Source: Cepaea nemoralis
Lineage: Eukaryota; Mollusca; Gastropoda; Stylommatophora; Helicidae
Direction: 5' to 3'
Length of the DNA: 64,000 bases
NCBI GenBank assembly: GCA_014155875.1
Contig: JACEFZ010014551.1
Span: 332,001 to 396,000, forward strand
Part shown: piece by piece, positions 34,227 through 47,562 of the stretch
Layout of the letters: each line of letters starts with the position of its first letter
How positions within the stretch are numbered: the stretch's first letter is position 1
The notes under the pieces: generated by a model
Databases searched by the model: none
What the model was told of the DNA's origin: nothing
Seen by the model: the letters and a program-made list of their open reading frames with translations, nothing else
Translations under genes and position numbers: made by a program

Positions 34227-34320
34227 CACCAAAGATCACAATCAACAATGAAGAAGTGTAAAACGTCAAGTACTGTGTTTATCATAGCTCCAGTAATCTT
34301 AAAAAGAAGTTAAACTAGGT
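34227..34320 (+). pseudogene. Possible continuation of RTE-3 after the RTE-1 insertion
   Basis: The frame PPKITINNEEV-NVKY is typical of the RT thumb and resembles 25793-25853 in DNA (CAACAATGAAGAA, TGTAAAACGTCA). It may be the far half of the RTE-3 copy, with the similar stretches forming a long imperfect duplication of the target. Confidence 0.5.
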
Positions 34321-35131
<811 letters not shown>

Positions 35132-35654
35132 CCATATACCGTTGATTCTCTTATTAAAAGTGAGAAACATGTTCTCTTCTTTATTATTATTTAACACATG
35201 TTCTGACCAAATCAAACATTTTCAATGGGTAGTAAAATATGCAGCTTTCAATGCAATGCAATGTATGCACACAATTTTTGGCATGCTTATTACAGACACT
35301 AGTAAAAATATGAATAAAATTTGGTGGAACTGCGGTAAAGCTGTGAAAATGTAAGCAATATAAAATATATTGTTTATTATAGATACTGTCACTATAATTT
35401 TATTGTGGGACGGCAAAGTAAATCAAATAGATTGGTGTAATGATTTATTATTGTAAGATCTGACCTAATGGAAATAATTGAAATGGCCTCATATTAAACC
35501 CAGCAGCCAGCTTCTAAAGTAAATCATAATACACTCTATTAATAAAACCCATAGAAACCATACATATTGATATCTATGGGACAAGGAAACAGAGCAGATG
35601 GTGTCACTATTTTATTAAAATCACATGATTTGAATCAGTGAAAGATTTAATAAT
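35132..35654. other. No recognisable gene
   Basis: AT-rich with short accidental frames. Confidence 0.5.
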
Positions 35655-35890
35655 GTTAGTTAGTTGCATATCCTTTACAGGATGTCACAGTCAACACTAG
35701 CATATTTTGCTGCTGTGATCTCTTGGCAAGTTTACGTTCAATAGTTTGTCATTGCTTTCTGAATGCCATACCATTTTGATAAAAACCAACGCAAGACAGT
35801 TTGCTGCCATATCACCCACAGCTGTGTTTCGAACGCGGGTATGCGGGATTACGAACTGTGTGCGTAACCTCTTCGCCAGGGAGCTGGCTT
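35655..35890 (-). mobile_element. tRNA-derived SINE, subfamily SINE-A2
   Basis: The minus strand begins CCAGCTCCCTGGCGAAGAGG with an A-box-like region, has GCGTTCGAAACAC as B box, and ends GACATCCTGTAAAGGATATG + CAACTAAC. Other A2 copies: 58205-58460 and 59095-59362. Confidence 0.8.
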
Positions 35891-35965
35891 TAATAATGTA
35901 ATTGATTAATAACAGTTGCGCAATTAATATAACTCAGAATAATATTTTTGTATATGCAGATTACC

Positions 35966-36270
35966 GGTATTTGATTGATTGATTGATTTAGGAACCGACA
36001 TCACAGCATTCGGGGCATTCCCATAAGCGCTCCGTCTCCATCCTCAGAAGCCAGCGAAGAGTTCCAACCCCAATAGTACCAGTAGCAATCTGATTATATG
36101 TGATTATAAGCGTCGAGCATCGGCCAGATCCCCTCGTCAATCCTCGCTGTGGCATTCTTGCCAGACCATGGTGATCCATTTGCTCCTCCAAGGTGTACAC
36201 GTGCTCCCACAAGGCCGCAACCACGTCTGCCTTATCATGCATCAATACTCCACCAAGTTTTGCAGAGCCA
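35966..36270 (-). mobile_element. Short retroposon family F, complete copy with 16-bp TSD
   Basis: This 305-bp insert is flanked by GTATATGCAGATTACC (35950-35965 and 36271-36286), which shows target-primed insertion. It ends on the minus strand in TTCCTAAATCAATCAATCAA (an AATC-type tail). An 85-codon frame runs through it and stops exactly at the tail (VGTLRWLLRMETERLWECPE, then CCDVGS). The same C-terminus is open in the copy at 38175-38500. Either a SINE or the 3' end of an unseen LINE with a cysteine-containing C-terminus. Confidence 0.85.
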
Positions 36271-36331
36271 GTATATGCAGATTACCTATTTCCGTGGCGA
36301 AGATTATACAGATGCAATTCGTAATCCCGTA

Positions 36332-36567
36332 TTTTTGTTGTTGTATATCCTTTACAGGACATTGCTGTCAACATCAGCATCTTTCAGCTGATTGTTGATT
36401 TCTTGGCAAGATTATGCTCAGTAGTTTGCCATTGATTTTTGAGCGGCCGGCTCACACACCCCGTAAGTAACCGACGCGGCGAGAACCGCTACCAATTTTC
36501 GCGCACATCACGTTACTCAGGAGAGCCTACGGGATTACGGAGAACGACGTTAAACTTCTAGGCCAGG
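36332..36567 (-). mobile_element. tRNA-derived SINE, family SINE-A
   Basis: The minus strand carries TCCCTGGCCTAGAAG, CTCCGTAATCCCGTAGGCTC, a B-box-like GGTTCTCGCC and GTTGACAGCAATGTCCTGTA, ending GGATATACAACAACAAAAAT. It is the same family as 40548-40787, 51709-51953 and 57354-57592. Confidence 0.85.
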
Positions 36568-36690
36568 GAACGAACGAACAAACTTTATTTTCAAAGGGTT
36601 AAGAATTGGGCACGCAGGCCAGTCTAACATTCTGCCCTTCTATCACTCTGTTTCATACATTATTTCATTCACACATCATTCACGGCTAAC
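36568..36690 (-). repeat. Interspersed repeat 3' end with (TTCG)n tail, copy 2
   Basis: Same as 7714-7830: AATAAAGTTTGTTCGTTCG tail on the minus strand after CCTGCGTGCCCAATTCTTAA. It abuts the SINE-A head. Confidence 0.75.
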
Positions 36691-36849
36691 AGAGAACAGC
36701 AGCAATATAAATGATATGCATTATAAAGGCATGGGCAAAATGCGAACATCAATACTACACGACTCAGTAATATTAGATAATGGTGTGACACTTGTTATTA
36801 GCTATGTGGAATATAGTGGTCAAATACATTTCTGGAAATGGTATGTTTT

Positions 36850-38170
36850 CCCTTCAGTGCCATATCTTTATTGCTTCCTTTGTGCTCGATGCCGTAGGTA
36901 CTTTGTCTTCTTGGGCAACACCATTGTGATATTATGCATTGTTCATTATTAGACAGGACGTTCTATCTAGGGATGGAAGCACCGTATTCTCGAGCCAATA
37001 TCTAAATACATTACCATTCATCTCATTATGATAATCCCTATTGTCTGTTTGCTTTGATACGAACACGAGTCCAGCATTCTGTATTAAGTCATTATGCCTA
37101 CTACCAGCATCGGCTGTGACCAAACGCTGGGCAAACATCGCTGTATCTTTCCATACACTGATTGTCATTCCTTTTCACTTGTGTGGTGCGCATTGATCCA
37201 CGTCTCATCCAAATACACTATGTCATAATTTTCTGTGCGCATTTCCCTTATTTCACTAGGCATCTGCTTCTCATGGCTCCTAAATGCGGTTGCTCGCAAA
37301 GGATATTTCTACCTCCCATGTACTTACTAAAAGTGACGCCTAATGTCCTTATAATTTTCCACAAAGTTATTTTGGATAGCTCTATGTTATTGTTATTTCT
37401 CAACTAATTGTTTCTTATTATTATAACTTATTTCTCAACTAGTTTTCTTACAGTCACTCTTTCTTTGGCATCCAGCATTTTTATAATAGCTCGCCTTATG
37501 CCATCCTTGTCAAAGCTGTCTACAATTGCCTTTCTACCTACCGTTTGCCTATCGCGTGTTGGTTTTATTCCATATTCTTGCACCCATCGACGAAATGACC
37601 GTTTACTCAAACCCAATGTATGCACCGTTCTTTTTTCGGGATTTGTAACAATTTCAAACAGTTTCCTGCGATCAGTTTCTTGTCAAAAAATGTATGTGTA
37701 ACTTCATAAGGATGCTTTGAAGTGTACAAATTTAACATCCAATCCCATTGAACAATATTCACACATTCAGATGTTAGCGATAAGTGGTAAGATGTAAAAA
37801 AAAAAAAAATAAAAAAATAATCAGGATTCATGAAAGTACCCACATATTGTCGACACCTCTGAACACTCCTATTTTAAACTGCGCGGGGTTCTTGTCATAA
37901 GGCCAGTCCTGTGAACCGCGAGAAAATAACCATTCAACGCTAATGTTTCCGTGTGAAGATGTAATACTTCTAATAATGTGCCCTTCATCTCTTACCCATA
38001 AAGTATATACCGTATATAAACAAACTTTGAAATATGCTGTACAATCTCCAGAACAAAATTTTGTTTTGTTGGGTGCACATAATGATAAGGTTATATGTTA
38101 AATCTCACAATTTTCCCTCAGTTGGTTACTGAGATATGGATTTTTATATGGAGGCAAACAAATGGGAATG
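36850..38170 (-). mobile_element. Tc1/mariner-like element, copy 3, 3' truncated
   Basis: The 5' end is intact on the minus strand (TAGTGCATTCCC, then ATTTGTTTGCC, 38170-38145), with the same leader as the other copies (GGTTACTGA region, ATAACCTTATCATTATGTGC). The transposase follows. The copy stops near the FPEMY block at about 36850, where unrelated repeat DNA begins. Confidence 0.85.
36890..37700 (-). pseudogene. DDE transposase, second copy
   Basis: The helix-turn-helix part is LSKRSFRRWVQEYGIKPTRD with the conserved SFDKDGIRRAIIKMLDAKER (37625-37428). The catalytic part reads NAGLVFVSKQTDNRDYHNEM and NTVLPSLDRTSCLIMNNA, where the second catalytic Asp is replaced by Asn. It is joined to the earlier part only by shifting frame, and the Glu block is lost by truncation. 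Confidence 0.85.
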
Positions 38171-38174
38171 CACT

Positions 38175-38500
38175 ACAGTGCTGCGTCATCAAGGGGTGAG
38201 TTGATGCATGATAAGGCAGATGTGATAAAGGCCCTCTGGGAGAATTTGAATAATGGAGAAAAACAGAGAGATTATCATGGTCTAGAGAGAATGCAGCAGC
38301 ACGGGGTGGTCAGAGGTTCTGGTCGACAGTCTTCATTCGGAGTAAAGCAAGACAAACATAAAATCCGATTGCAACGGGTACCATTAGTATTGGAACTCTT
38401 CGCTGGCTGCTTGAAGATGAGGACTGAGCGCTTATGGCAGTGCTCCGAGTGCAGTCATGCCAGTTCTTAACTAAACTAAACTAAACTCAACTTAACTCAA
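38175..38500 (+). mobile_element. Short retroposon family F, copy 3
   Basis: Shares GATGCATGATAAGGCAGA and the 3' end (GGAACTCTTCGCTGGCTGCT, then GAGCGCTTATGG) with 35966-36270. It ends AGTTCTTAACTAAACTAAAC, so its tail differs in type from the AATC tails. An open frame of 102 codons starting at 38162 stops at the tail (LKMRTERLWQCSECSHASS). Confidence 0.8.
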
Positions 38501-38821
38501 CTGCTACTACATAAAACCGCATGTTTTCTGATTTGTTACGTGCTTTGCTTGCTGCTGCTGTGTCGACGTTTTTCATAGTATTTAACCTCTCCATTGCTGT
38601 CGCTTGTCGCCTTCTAAGTTCGTTCGGACAATGCTTTTTATTGTCAATTATGAAGCCAAGATAATACAAGTTTGCAACATTTTCAATTTCGTAATTGGTG
38701 ATTGCAATTTTTAGTTGGTTGTCAATGAACTTTGTATTCTGTTTCTAATGCTCTGACAAGTGTTTAAAAAAAATCCTCAACTGTGCCTTTTACCACTGAG
38801 AGATAGAGATGGAGAGATAGC

Positions 38822-38883
<62 letters not shown>

Positions 38884-38901
38884 GAGAGATAGAGAGAGAG
38901 A

Positions 38902-38948
<47 letters not shown>

Positions 38949-39080
38949 AACAATTCTAATCACTTAGCAATGTTTGAGAGAGTAATCGTGTCATCTGCAT
39001 ATCCGAACTCTGAAATTTGATTCTCCCCAATCATGAATGGATCTGAAGTATTAAATGTCATTGTTTCATCATTAAATTTT
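38500..39080 (-). pseudogene. RTE-type RT fragment, split by a (GA)n tract
   Basis: On the minus strand, 39065-38960 reads DPFMIGENQISEFGYADDTI (motif C YADD). After the GA tract, 38760-38500 reads DNQLKIAITNYEIENV, then NLYYLGFIIDNKKHCPNELR (thumb region). Confidence 0.75.
38812..38947. repeat. (GATA)n/(GA)n microsatellite
   Basis: (GATA)n then (GA)n with GGAGA interruptions, located within RT-coding debris. Confidence 0.95.
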
Positions 39081-40352
39081 CTGCACATATCTTGAAAGGT
39101 ATGGGGAAAGAATACCTTCAGCTCTTACTTCCTTTGAACACTTCAAACCAATCTGAGGTCTCCTCAGTTACGTACTGAGCATGAGCATAACCAATAGCGT
39201 GGGAAGACAATGTGGCACAGTATCTGTGTAGTTGGGAACTTCCAGTGAGACTAGTTGCGGAGATATTTCTAACGCATGCAAATGAGAGACAGGAACATTG
39301 AAAGCGGAATCTGTTCTATGGAGTTAAACTTGTAAGGGGAACGCATGATTGCCAGATGAGAAAAAACTTTTTGCGAAGAAATGGACAAATCACGAACATC
39401 CTTGTGCTGCTTGAATGTTGAGACAAAAAAACGCCTTAGATGTTTATGCTTGAATGTTGAATGCAGCCAATACTACATAAAGCGTCATAACAGCTTATTG
39501 GGGCCGAGCACAGACATCATCAGAGAGTATAATGAACGGGTGAGACGAGGAAGCACGCTTGCTCCCCTTTATCGTGTATCAGACGACGGATGACAACTAT
39601 ATATGAGTATGATGACACCATATTAAAGTGACAGACTGAATGTTTTCTAGAAAATACATTAAAGTGTACTGAACTCAGACATAAGTTGTAATCAAACACT
39701 ATACGAGGCAAAGACAGATGGATATTTGCAAATTATTGATGTTATTGTTTGGTTACAAAAACTCGCAGAAAACAGTTTATGATCTAACACAGCTAGACAA
39801 TGTTAAACACGGATAACCCAAGAATGGTTGATCTTTTAAAGGCAGAACACAAATGAATTATGAATAAGATAAAATAAGAATCTACAAATTTGTTGTTCAA
39901 ATTAGGATATTATACTTTCTTGGATATTATTGTTTACGAGTCAACGTAATTCACGACAAATAAAATAACGTGTCAGATTTCCATTTGTCTTTAGTAAGGT
40001 TTTCTACTTTTCCTTTATTAATCTGTATGGTTTTCAACTTTACCTGTAGTTATCTGCTTCCCCAGGATCTGTGACATGTTGAACAGTGGTATCCTCTGAT
40101 CGGAGGGTATGGATTTCTCTGTTGTGGTAATTTCGCCAAAAGTAGTCTTTAGTTGGCATTCAACTATGACATGAGACCGTCTAATGGCTGTGATATTAGC
40201 AGCGGCCTTACCCTGGAAACCATTCGATCTAGTGGGTGACATCAAGAGATGGAAATCGACGATGTACACAAATGATATTCAACCATTCAAATGTTGTGAT
40301 TCCAAATAAGGAAATGTGAAGCCACATACGGGCACAATCGAAGTGAGAAATT
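39081..40352. other. No recognisable gene
   Basis: No supportable frame or repeat. Confidence 0.5.
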
Positions 40353-40547
40353 TAGGGCTGCGACCGATTAATTTAAATTTAATAGTTAACTTTTGAAAAT
40401 TAACGATTAATTAATCGTTAATTTCGATTAAAGCAATACATTAATAGTCACATAACTCACATTATAGTCGTATTTGTCAAAATTCGAAATAACACTGGAT
40501 TGTCTTGTTCATATGTTATCTAATAACCAACTATGCAAACAGACGAG

Positions 40548-40787
40548 TTTTTTCCCCCGCGTTTCCATCCTGTTTCAGGATATTACCGTCAACATCAGCA
40601 TCTTTCAGCTGCTGTTGATTACTAGGCTAGATTACGCACATCAGCACGCCACGACTTTCTGAGTGACCGGCTTCCATACTCTCATAAGTCACTGGCGCGA
40701 CTCGAACCGCTTCCAATTCTCGTGCGCTCACGTCAAACACTATTCGGGGTTACGGAGAAAGCTGCTAACCCTCGACTAGGAAGACCG
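40548..40787 (-). mobile_element. SINE-A in the hAT element, 13-bp TSD
   Basis: Flanked by GCAAACAGACGAG (40535-40547 and 40788-40800). The minus strand has the family head (CGGTCTTCCTAGTCGAGG) with a good B box (GGTTCGAGTCG) and a short poly-A tail. Confidence 0.9.
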
Positions 40788-40816
40788 GCAAACAGACGAG
40801 TACGTTGACAGTATTT

Positions 40817-41040
40817 GGAGCGGCTGGCCGAGAGGCTAGAACGCCGGACTCTCATTCGGGAGGCCCGGGTTCGATCCCTCGGTAAGGTGTCGGATTTTTT
40901 TCTGTCGGGGGCAAAAAGAAAATCCTAACCTGCACAGTTCGCGGCGACTGCACTAGCCAGGCGGCCTTTTATTCCTCAGGCTCAAAGACCCCTCTGCCAT
41001 ACACCGCATGGTACTATATTGGCAGTAAATTAAAAAAAAA
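40817..41040 (+). mobile_element. SINE-C in the hAT element
   Basis: Full-length SINE-C with the best tRNA-like head in the window: GGAGCGGCTGGCCGAGAGGC (A box) and CCCGGGTTCGATCCCTCGG (B box). It ends GGCAGTAAATTAAAAAAAAA. I find no clear TSD. It lacks a full cloverleaf, so it is not a tRNA gene. Confidence 0.9.
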
Positions 41041-41680
41041 TGAACAAGCGCGTCTTATTAACAATATAACCAGCAGAGCTCAACAATCGTTCACATGGAA
41101 CTGAGGTAGCCGGTATGCACAGAATGGTCTTGGCAAGAATGTCAATTTTGGATATCGATGTTATTAAGTTTCCATCATTGTAAAGGGCCAACCTATTCAG
41201 CAACTTTCTTCTCCATTTCGGACTCAATTAGCTTAATATTTTCTTCATTTGGTTTACATAAAGTTTCATTGTCAATGTCAGTATCATTCATTGCAGCAGT
41301 CTCCATCTGCTCATCTTGAACATGAACTGCTATTTGTTTTTCAATACGTGACCAAGTACGTTCTCTTGCATCTTTTGACAAACACTAGGTATTTGTAGTG
41401 TGGATCAAGTGCTGTTGTAATCTGTAATATTTGAATACTTGTCATCTAGCTATACGTTCACTGAAGTCATTAATAGGTGCTGCCGTAAATTTAGCTATGT
41501 AGCCCGGATCATCATCGTGTGCAGTCATATGCTTTGTCAACGATGATAGTCAGTGGCAATACACAGTTACATGAAACATAATCTTGACCGCCAAGCAGGA
41601 CCGTGGTCTTTGACATATTTCGAAATCTTCTCCCAATCTGAATCTGACAGTTTTGGACCTTTGTATTGCTTCTTTTCATC
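41041..41680 (-). pseudogene. hAT transposase, fragmentary, with C-terminal dimerisation motif
   Basis: The best part (41227-41041) reads SISKIDILAKTILCIPATSV, then PCERLLSSAGYIVNKTR, the hAT C-terminal dimerisation region. It is interrupted by a SINE and continues beyond it as NVLVCLHSWLLDNI (about 40800 and 40535-40480). Upstream pieces (41381-41193; 41680-41460) include acidic linker and WEKISKYVKDHG-type sequence near the N-terminus. Many stops. Confidence 0.8.
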
Positions 41681-41973
41681 TGACATGTAGACAGTTAATG
41701 CTTCTCTGACCTGTAGAAGACTCTGTAGCATGATAAACATACTGTTTCATCTTGTTGGTACATCTTGCGGCAGCTTACACAATGGTGACTCAGTACAATT
41801 TTCAATTCGATTGTGTTTGCAACACTATGTTTAAAATATCTGAAAATGTTTTCGACATCCGGTTCATTTGTATAAATGATGGAAGAAAAGTTTTCGATTA
41901 ACCGTTTAAAAAAAATTAATCGTTAAAAGAAATTAACGATTAATCGATTAATTAATCGCTAACTTCCGCAGCC

Positions 41974-42080
<107 letters not shown>

Positions 42081-43484
42081 ACAAATGCCTGGAGGAATCG
42101 ACCAGGAGATGTTGAATTTGCCAGACTCACACACATCTCTCGGCCTACAGCAACATTTACGGAAAAAAGTGGAATAATCCTAGTAATCTTTTACCCCTAA
42201 GGGAGGGGAGGACTATGCCCTTGTGTTCTGGAAAGTTCGAGAGATGTTTGTACAGGAACTCTTGTTCTGGCCTCGCAGTCACAGTGACCTGTGTTGGAAC
42301 CGGGGAACCGATTGTTGATTTGACCCAACTGGAGAGGTTCTGTGTGGCTGCAGTTTGATAAGGAATGGCGACCAGTGTCATACTACAGGTTAAAGACTGT
42401 CGACAGTAAGTCCCCAGGTTGGACGAGGTCCCTTACTTCGAACTGCATTGCCACATGAAAGGTAAGATTGCCACCATTCTTAAATTGGTTGGTGTCGAAA
42501 TCGCGGTCACCCGATAGTGCATGCAGCGACTGTCGCGGGAGGACAAAGGTGAGCCTGTAATTTCTCCTAACGGAACAGGCTTGTTGACATGACCCATTTT
42601 CTGGTCTGTTTCGAACAGTCTGAACTGCCGGGAATGTACAGGTATTGAACGCATAGTCTCGCCCGCCAAAAATGGTTGGGGGAGAATTAGGATTGGCCTG
42701 AGTGTTAGCAATGTGAGTGCACTCCTAGGCCGCCTTTGAACTCCGGCGTAGTCGACAAAACCGGAAGTCGGTGAGAGCGTAACTAAACCCTATCGAGTGC
42801 GGTATCCTCCGACTCGGCCGGTCGGGTCGAACCTCATACCGGGGTCCGCGGTCGAATTAACCGGCATTTGAGTGATTCCGCGTGTGTCGAAGTTCGCATC
42901 TTTTGTTGGGGCGACCACTGGGTTTTCTCTGATTTCCTCATACTCCTTTTGTCATAAGTCTCCTTAAAGGAATACCATTTTAATCTATACTTATTCTTTA
43001 ATCTATATATTTAATATACATTTATTCCTCCTCTGACCGTGAGGCATGGCCTGTAATTGAACCACAAACCCTTTTGTGGAGATGAATCCCTGTCTGAGTC
43101 CCGGGAGGCAGTGTATCCCCATATGGTAAGTCATGGTCAATCGATTTTCACGGAGGGTTGTCTTTGTCACTTTGCTAGATTCTACCTTCCCGAGAGGAGT
43201 GATGGACGGTCATTTAAACCATAGTCCTGTGCCAGCGTCAACAGTCTGGACAAACCAACCAACATGAGGTGATCCATCACCCGGTCAGTCATCAATACCC
43301 TCATGGTAGTTCCATGATGAATTATCCACCATTTTATAACGAAGGCCTGGGCAAGTATGGTGCCCATGTGATCGTCCAGCTGTACCACTGATTACCTACT
43401 CGACTACCACTCAACTGTGTGTGAGATCAGGCAACACTTGGTTCACTCGAATTATGGTCTTGATTCTGAATCTTGCCATAGACC

Positions 43485-43700
43485 TTAGGCCATTGTGAAT
43501 CAGGCCATAGACATTGTGCCATTATGAATCAAGCCATAGACATTGTGCCATTATGGATCTAACCATAGACATTGTGCCATTAAGAAGCTGGCCATAGACA
43601 TTGTGCCTTTGTGGATCTAACCATAGACATTGTGCCATTATGGATCTAACCATAGACATTGTGCCACTGTGATTCTAGCCATTGACATTGTGTTACTGTG
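43485..43700. repeat. 29-30-bp minisatellite inside copy 2 only
   Basis: About seven units of CCATAGACATTGTGCCATTA followed by TG(A/G)ATC(A/T)A. Copy 1 has a single related word (CCATGGACACTGTTCTGTTG) at the same place. Confidence 0.9.
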
Positions 43701-44312
43701 ATCATCGAATTAGGGGATGTGCTACTATGGATATAGATAGTTAGTTGGTGCCACTGTTAATAGAGACAGGAACCTTAGCATACCTCAGGTGGCTGGAAGA
43801 ACCTGGTGCATTAGTACCACTAACATTATAGAATTACAGCCATACAGAGGATAGAGACATCTACTTGGCTGGGTGTGGATGGGAACTCGGAGTATCATTC
43901 AGCCACACACACTCTGGTATCCTGGTGTCATTACACTTATCTGCTGTCACCCCGGAGGAAGTGATACTTGGCGGGGGACGGATGACTTTTAGTGCGAAGC
44001 TAAGTACTTTGACGTACTATGTGGTGCTGTAGCGTTGGTACCGTGATGATGCTCATTCTGAGGCTGCCTCCACTAGCTCTGTCTTGTAGTGATTAGCTCA
44101 CACCAGACAGATCTGCACTACAATCATATTATCTTCACTCTTTTGTACAATACATTTGTTTTGTTGAGTTTGTAGATACCAGAATTGCGTCATATGTTCA
44201 GGACGATGTTTGAAAGGGTAACGTCCCTTGGTCGGTTGTGAGAGAGATAGGTATCCAGAGACTGGTGGGGTACTAGACTGAAATTGTCCTGATCCCAGAT
44301 CTGAAGACATCC

Positions 44313-45403
<1,091 letters not shown>

Positions 45404-45483
45404 TGTGATAGCTTGTTCCCTTTACCCCAGGGAAGCTGTGACATATATGGTAAGCATAATACGGAAGAAAGTTAAAAGAAGGA

Positions 45484-45690
45484 TTAATGGCGACATGATC
45501 GACTTAATTGCACCTTGTTTTGCCCCATATTGACTGGCCTGCACGAACTCTGTAGCTCCAGCGACACCCCGCAATAGTAGTTTTGGATAAAATTTCTCTG
45601 CAGAACCGACTGACGCAGTCCGGAAACGGAAAACACCAGCTTCGGAGAGTGAGGCAGGCGGCTAACCCACGTCGCCATGGAAATATCCAT
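45484..45690 (-). mobile_element. Diverged SINE-B copy
   Basis: The minus strand has a tRNA-like start (TTTCCATGGCGACGTGGGTT), a decayed B-box region, GGAGCTACAGAGTTCGTGC and GCAAAACAAGGTGCAATT, in SINE-B order. Confidence 0.7.
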
Positions 45691-46540
45691 GACAGGAAGT
45701 AAACAAAGTTAAACAGCGGCATCTGTAACCATACTCTGTCCGGATGGCTAGACACACCACACAGTGTTGATTCAGTGGGCCCCTATTCGGAGTCTGAACG
45801 AGCTGCCAGAATAACTTGCATTTGTGCAGTGACACATACTTTATCGGCACTTTTGTGATCGGGAGAACTGAAGACGGGTTTGTCAGAATATTATGCAATG
45901 GTCCTAAGATGTCCCTTACAACGGCCAGCAAGGTGTCTTCCGGTCTGTCAATATATTTCATGTTACATCGCTTGCAAATAATATACGGTTCTGTTAGCCG
46001 TTGAGAATAGAGGCAGACATCACGTGAGGTCCTTTATGAAACTCAGAAAGGACATTACCTCCACCAGTATTCCGTCGACCAGCTTCTGGCTCACTGACAG
46101 AGAAATACCTGACAGATCAGATAGTCCTAAACTATCTAGTATCTCCACTGTTTAAAAAACTGTTTTTGATAGCTGATAACATGACGATCTTCGATAACAA
46201 CGGTCAACACCGGCTTTCTAATGGTAATTACTAGTAGTCCTGCAACTGCCTCCTCTATTATCGTAAAAAAAATGTGAGCTAATGAATATAAAATCATTGC
46301 TGCTCCGTTATCATAATGGATATCTTATAATTAAGAAAAAAATAATGATTATTTCTTGCTTTTAATTAATATTTAATTATACACGAAGTAGTTTTAATTA
46401 ACTATAATGATTGCTGTAGCTTAATGTTAGATTAACGCTTACACCCTTGTCACTGCGTTTTACAAGAAACATTATCCAAAAATCGTAAACTGGTATTGTT
46501 AGCAAAAACAAAGATAATGCGTGCAGATAGTACTAACTAA
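45691..46540. other. No recognisable gene
   Basis: No supportable features. Confidence 0.5.
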
Positions 46541-47200
46541 TATATAAAAATATGTTAATGAGGAAAAATTGGAGGTAGTGGAAAATTTCGAATATTTTGG
46601 GTCATTGATTATCAACAATGTTGACACAATGACAGAAATTAAAAGACGAATATATTTTTTGCTCTTCAAAGATTAAAATAACTGAATAAATTGTGGAGTG
46701 GGTCAGATAGAACTATAAATATTAGATTTTTAAGGGCATGCATCTTTCCCATTGCAACATACGCCCGTGAGACATGGTACTTACTAAACAAGCTGAGCAG
46801 CGCATAAATATAGTTGAATATAAATGTTATAGACGGGTTCTAAGAATATCTTGGATAAAGAGAAGAACAAATGCATCCATCTTCAAGAGCTGAATGTTGA
46901 AGAAGGTTGGTTATTAAAGTCGATAAAACAAAGAAAATTGAAATATTTTTGTCATTTGAAACGTCACGAAAATAAGAGAGAACAATAAGTAAAGGGTATA
47001 CGCATGGGAAAAGAGGAAGAGGAAGGCCAAAAGATGGGTGCAGGATGTGACAGATGATCTCCAGTTGGGTGTATCAGACGCGGGACATCTTGCTTATGAT
47101 CGAGAAGTTTTCTGAAAGGTTGTTATGAAAGCGAGGTTCTGCAAATGACAAGCTACTGAATGAATGAATGAATGAATGAATGAATGAATGAATGAATGTT
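46541..47200 (+). mobile_element. RTE-2 retrotransposon 3' end with (TGAA)n tail
   Basis: Decayed C-terminal blocks: EKLEVVENFEYFGSLIINN, EIKRRIYF, NILDKEKNK-type, LNVEEGWLLKSIKQRKLKYF, then GKRGRGRPKR-type sequence and SDAGHLAYDRE. It ends in (TGAA)n at 47155-47199. The same 3' end occurs reversed at 59385-59592. Confidence 0.85.
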
Positions 47201-47562
47201 AGTTATTGTTATTAAATGACGCCAACGCGTGATCTTCTTCTGTATGTTTATTTCTTCCAGAGCCGGTATTCTGCTGCTTAACATATCCATTTCCTCACAG
47301 AGCTTCTTCTCCAAGTATACTCAAAGTGCGAGGTCAAAGTTACGCCCTTTATTTCAATGCCATAGCTGTCTATTAGGGTTATGGAGATGTGTCGATACTG
47401 TCCAGATGAAACGGTGTTAATCATCTCGGCCTCATGTCCCAGAACATTTACTCGCTTGAGTCGTTTCATGAGCACGAACACTTCCAACCTCGAAGGAACT
47501 TTGAACTCAACAATACTAAGTTAGATAGCCGCTACAGTACCTTAGTTCCACACATTGACGTC
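47201..47562. other. No recognisable gene
   Basis: Nothing supportable before the minisatellite. Confidence 0.5.

Noticed and set aside
40817..40890. A functional tRNA-Leu or tRNA-Ser gene
   Set aside because: It has A and B boxes, but the acceptor and anticodon arms do not close and the same sequence recurs with a conserved body and tail, so it is a SINE head. The same reasoning applies to 13681, 24060 and 33275.
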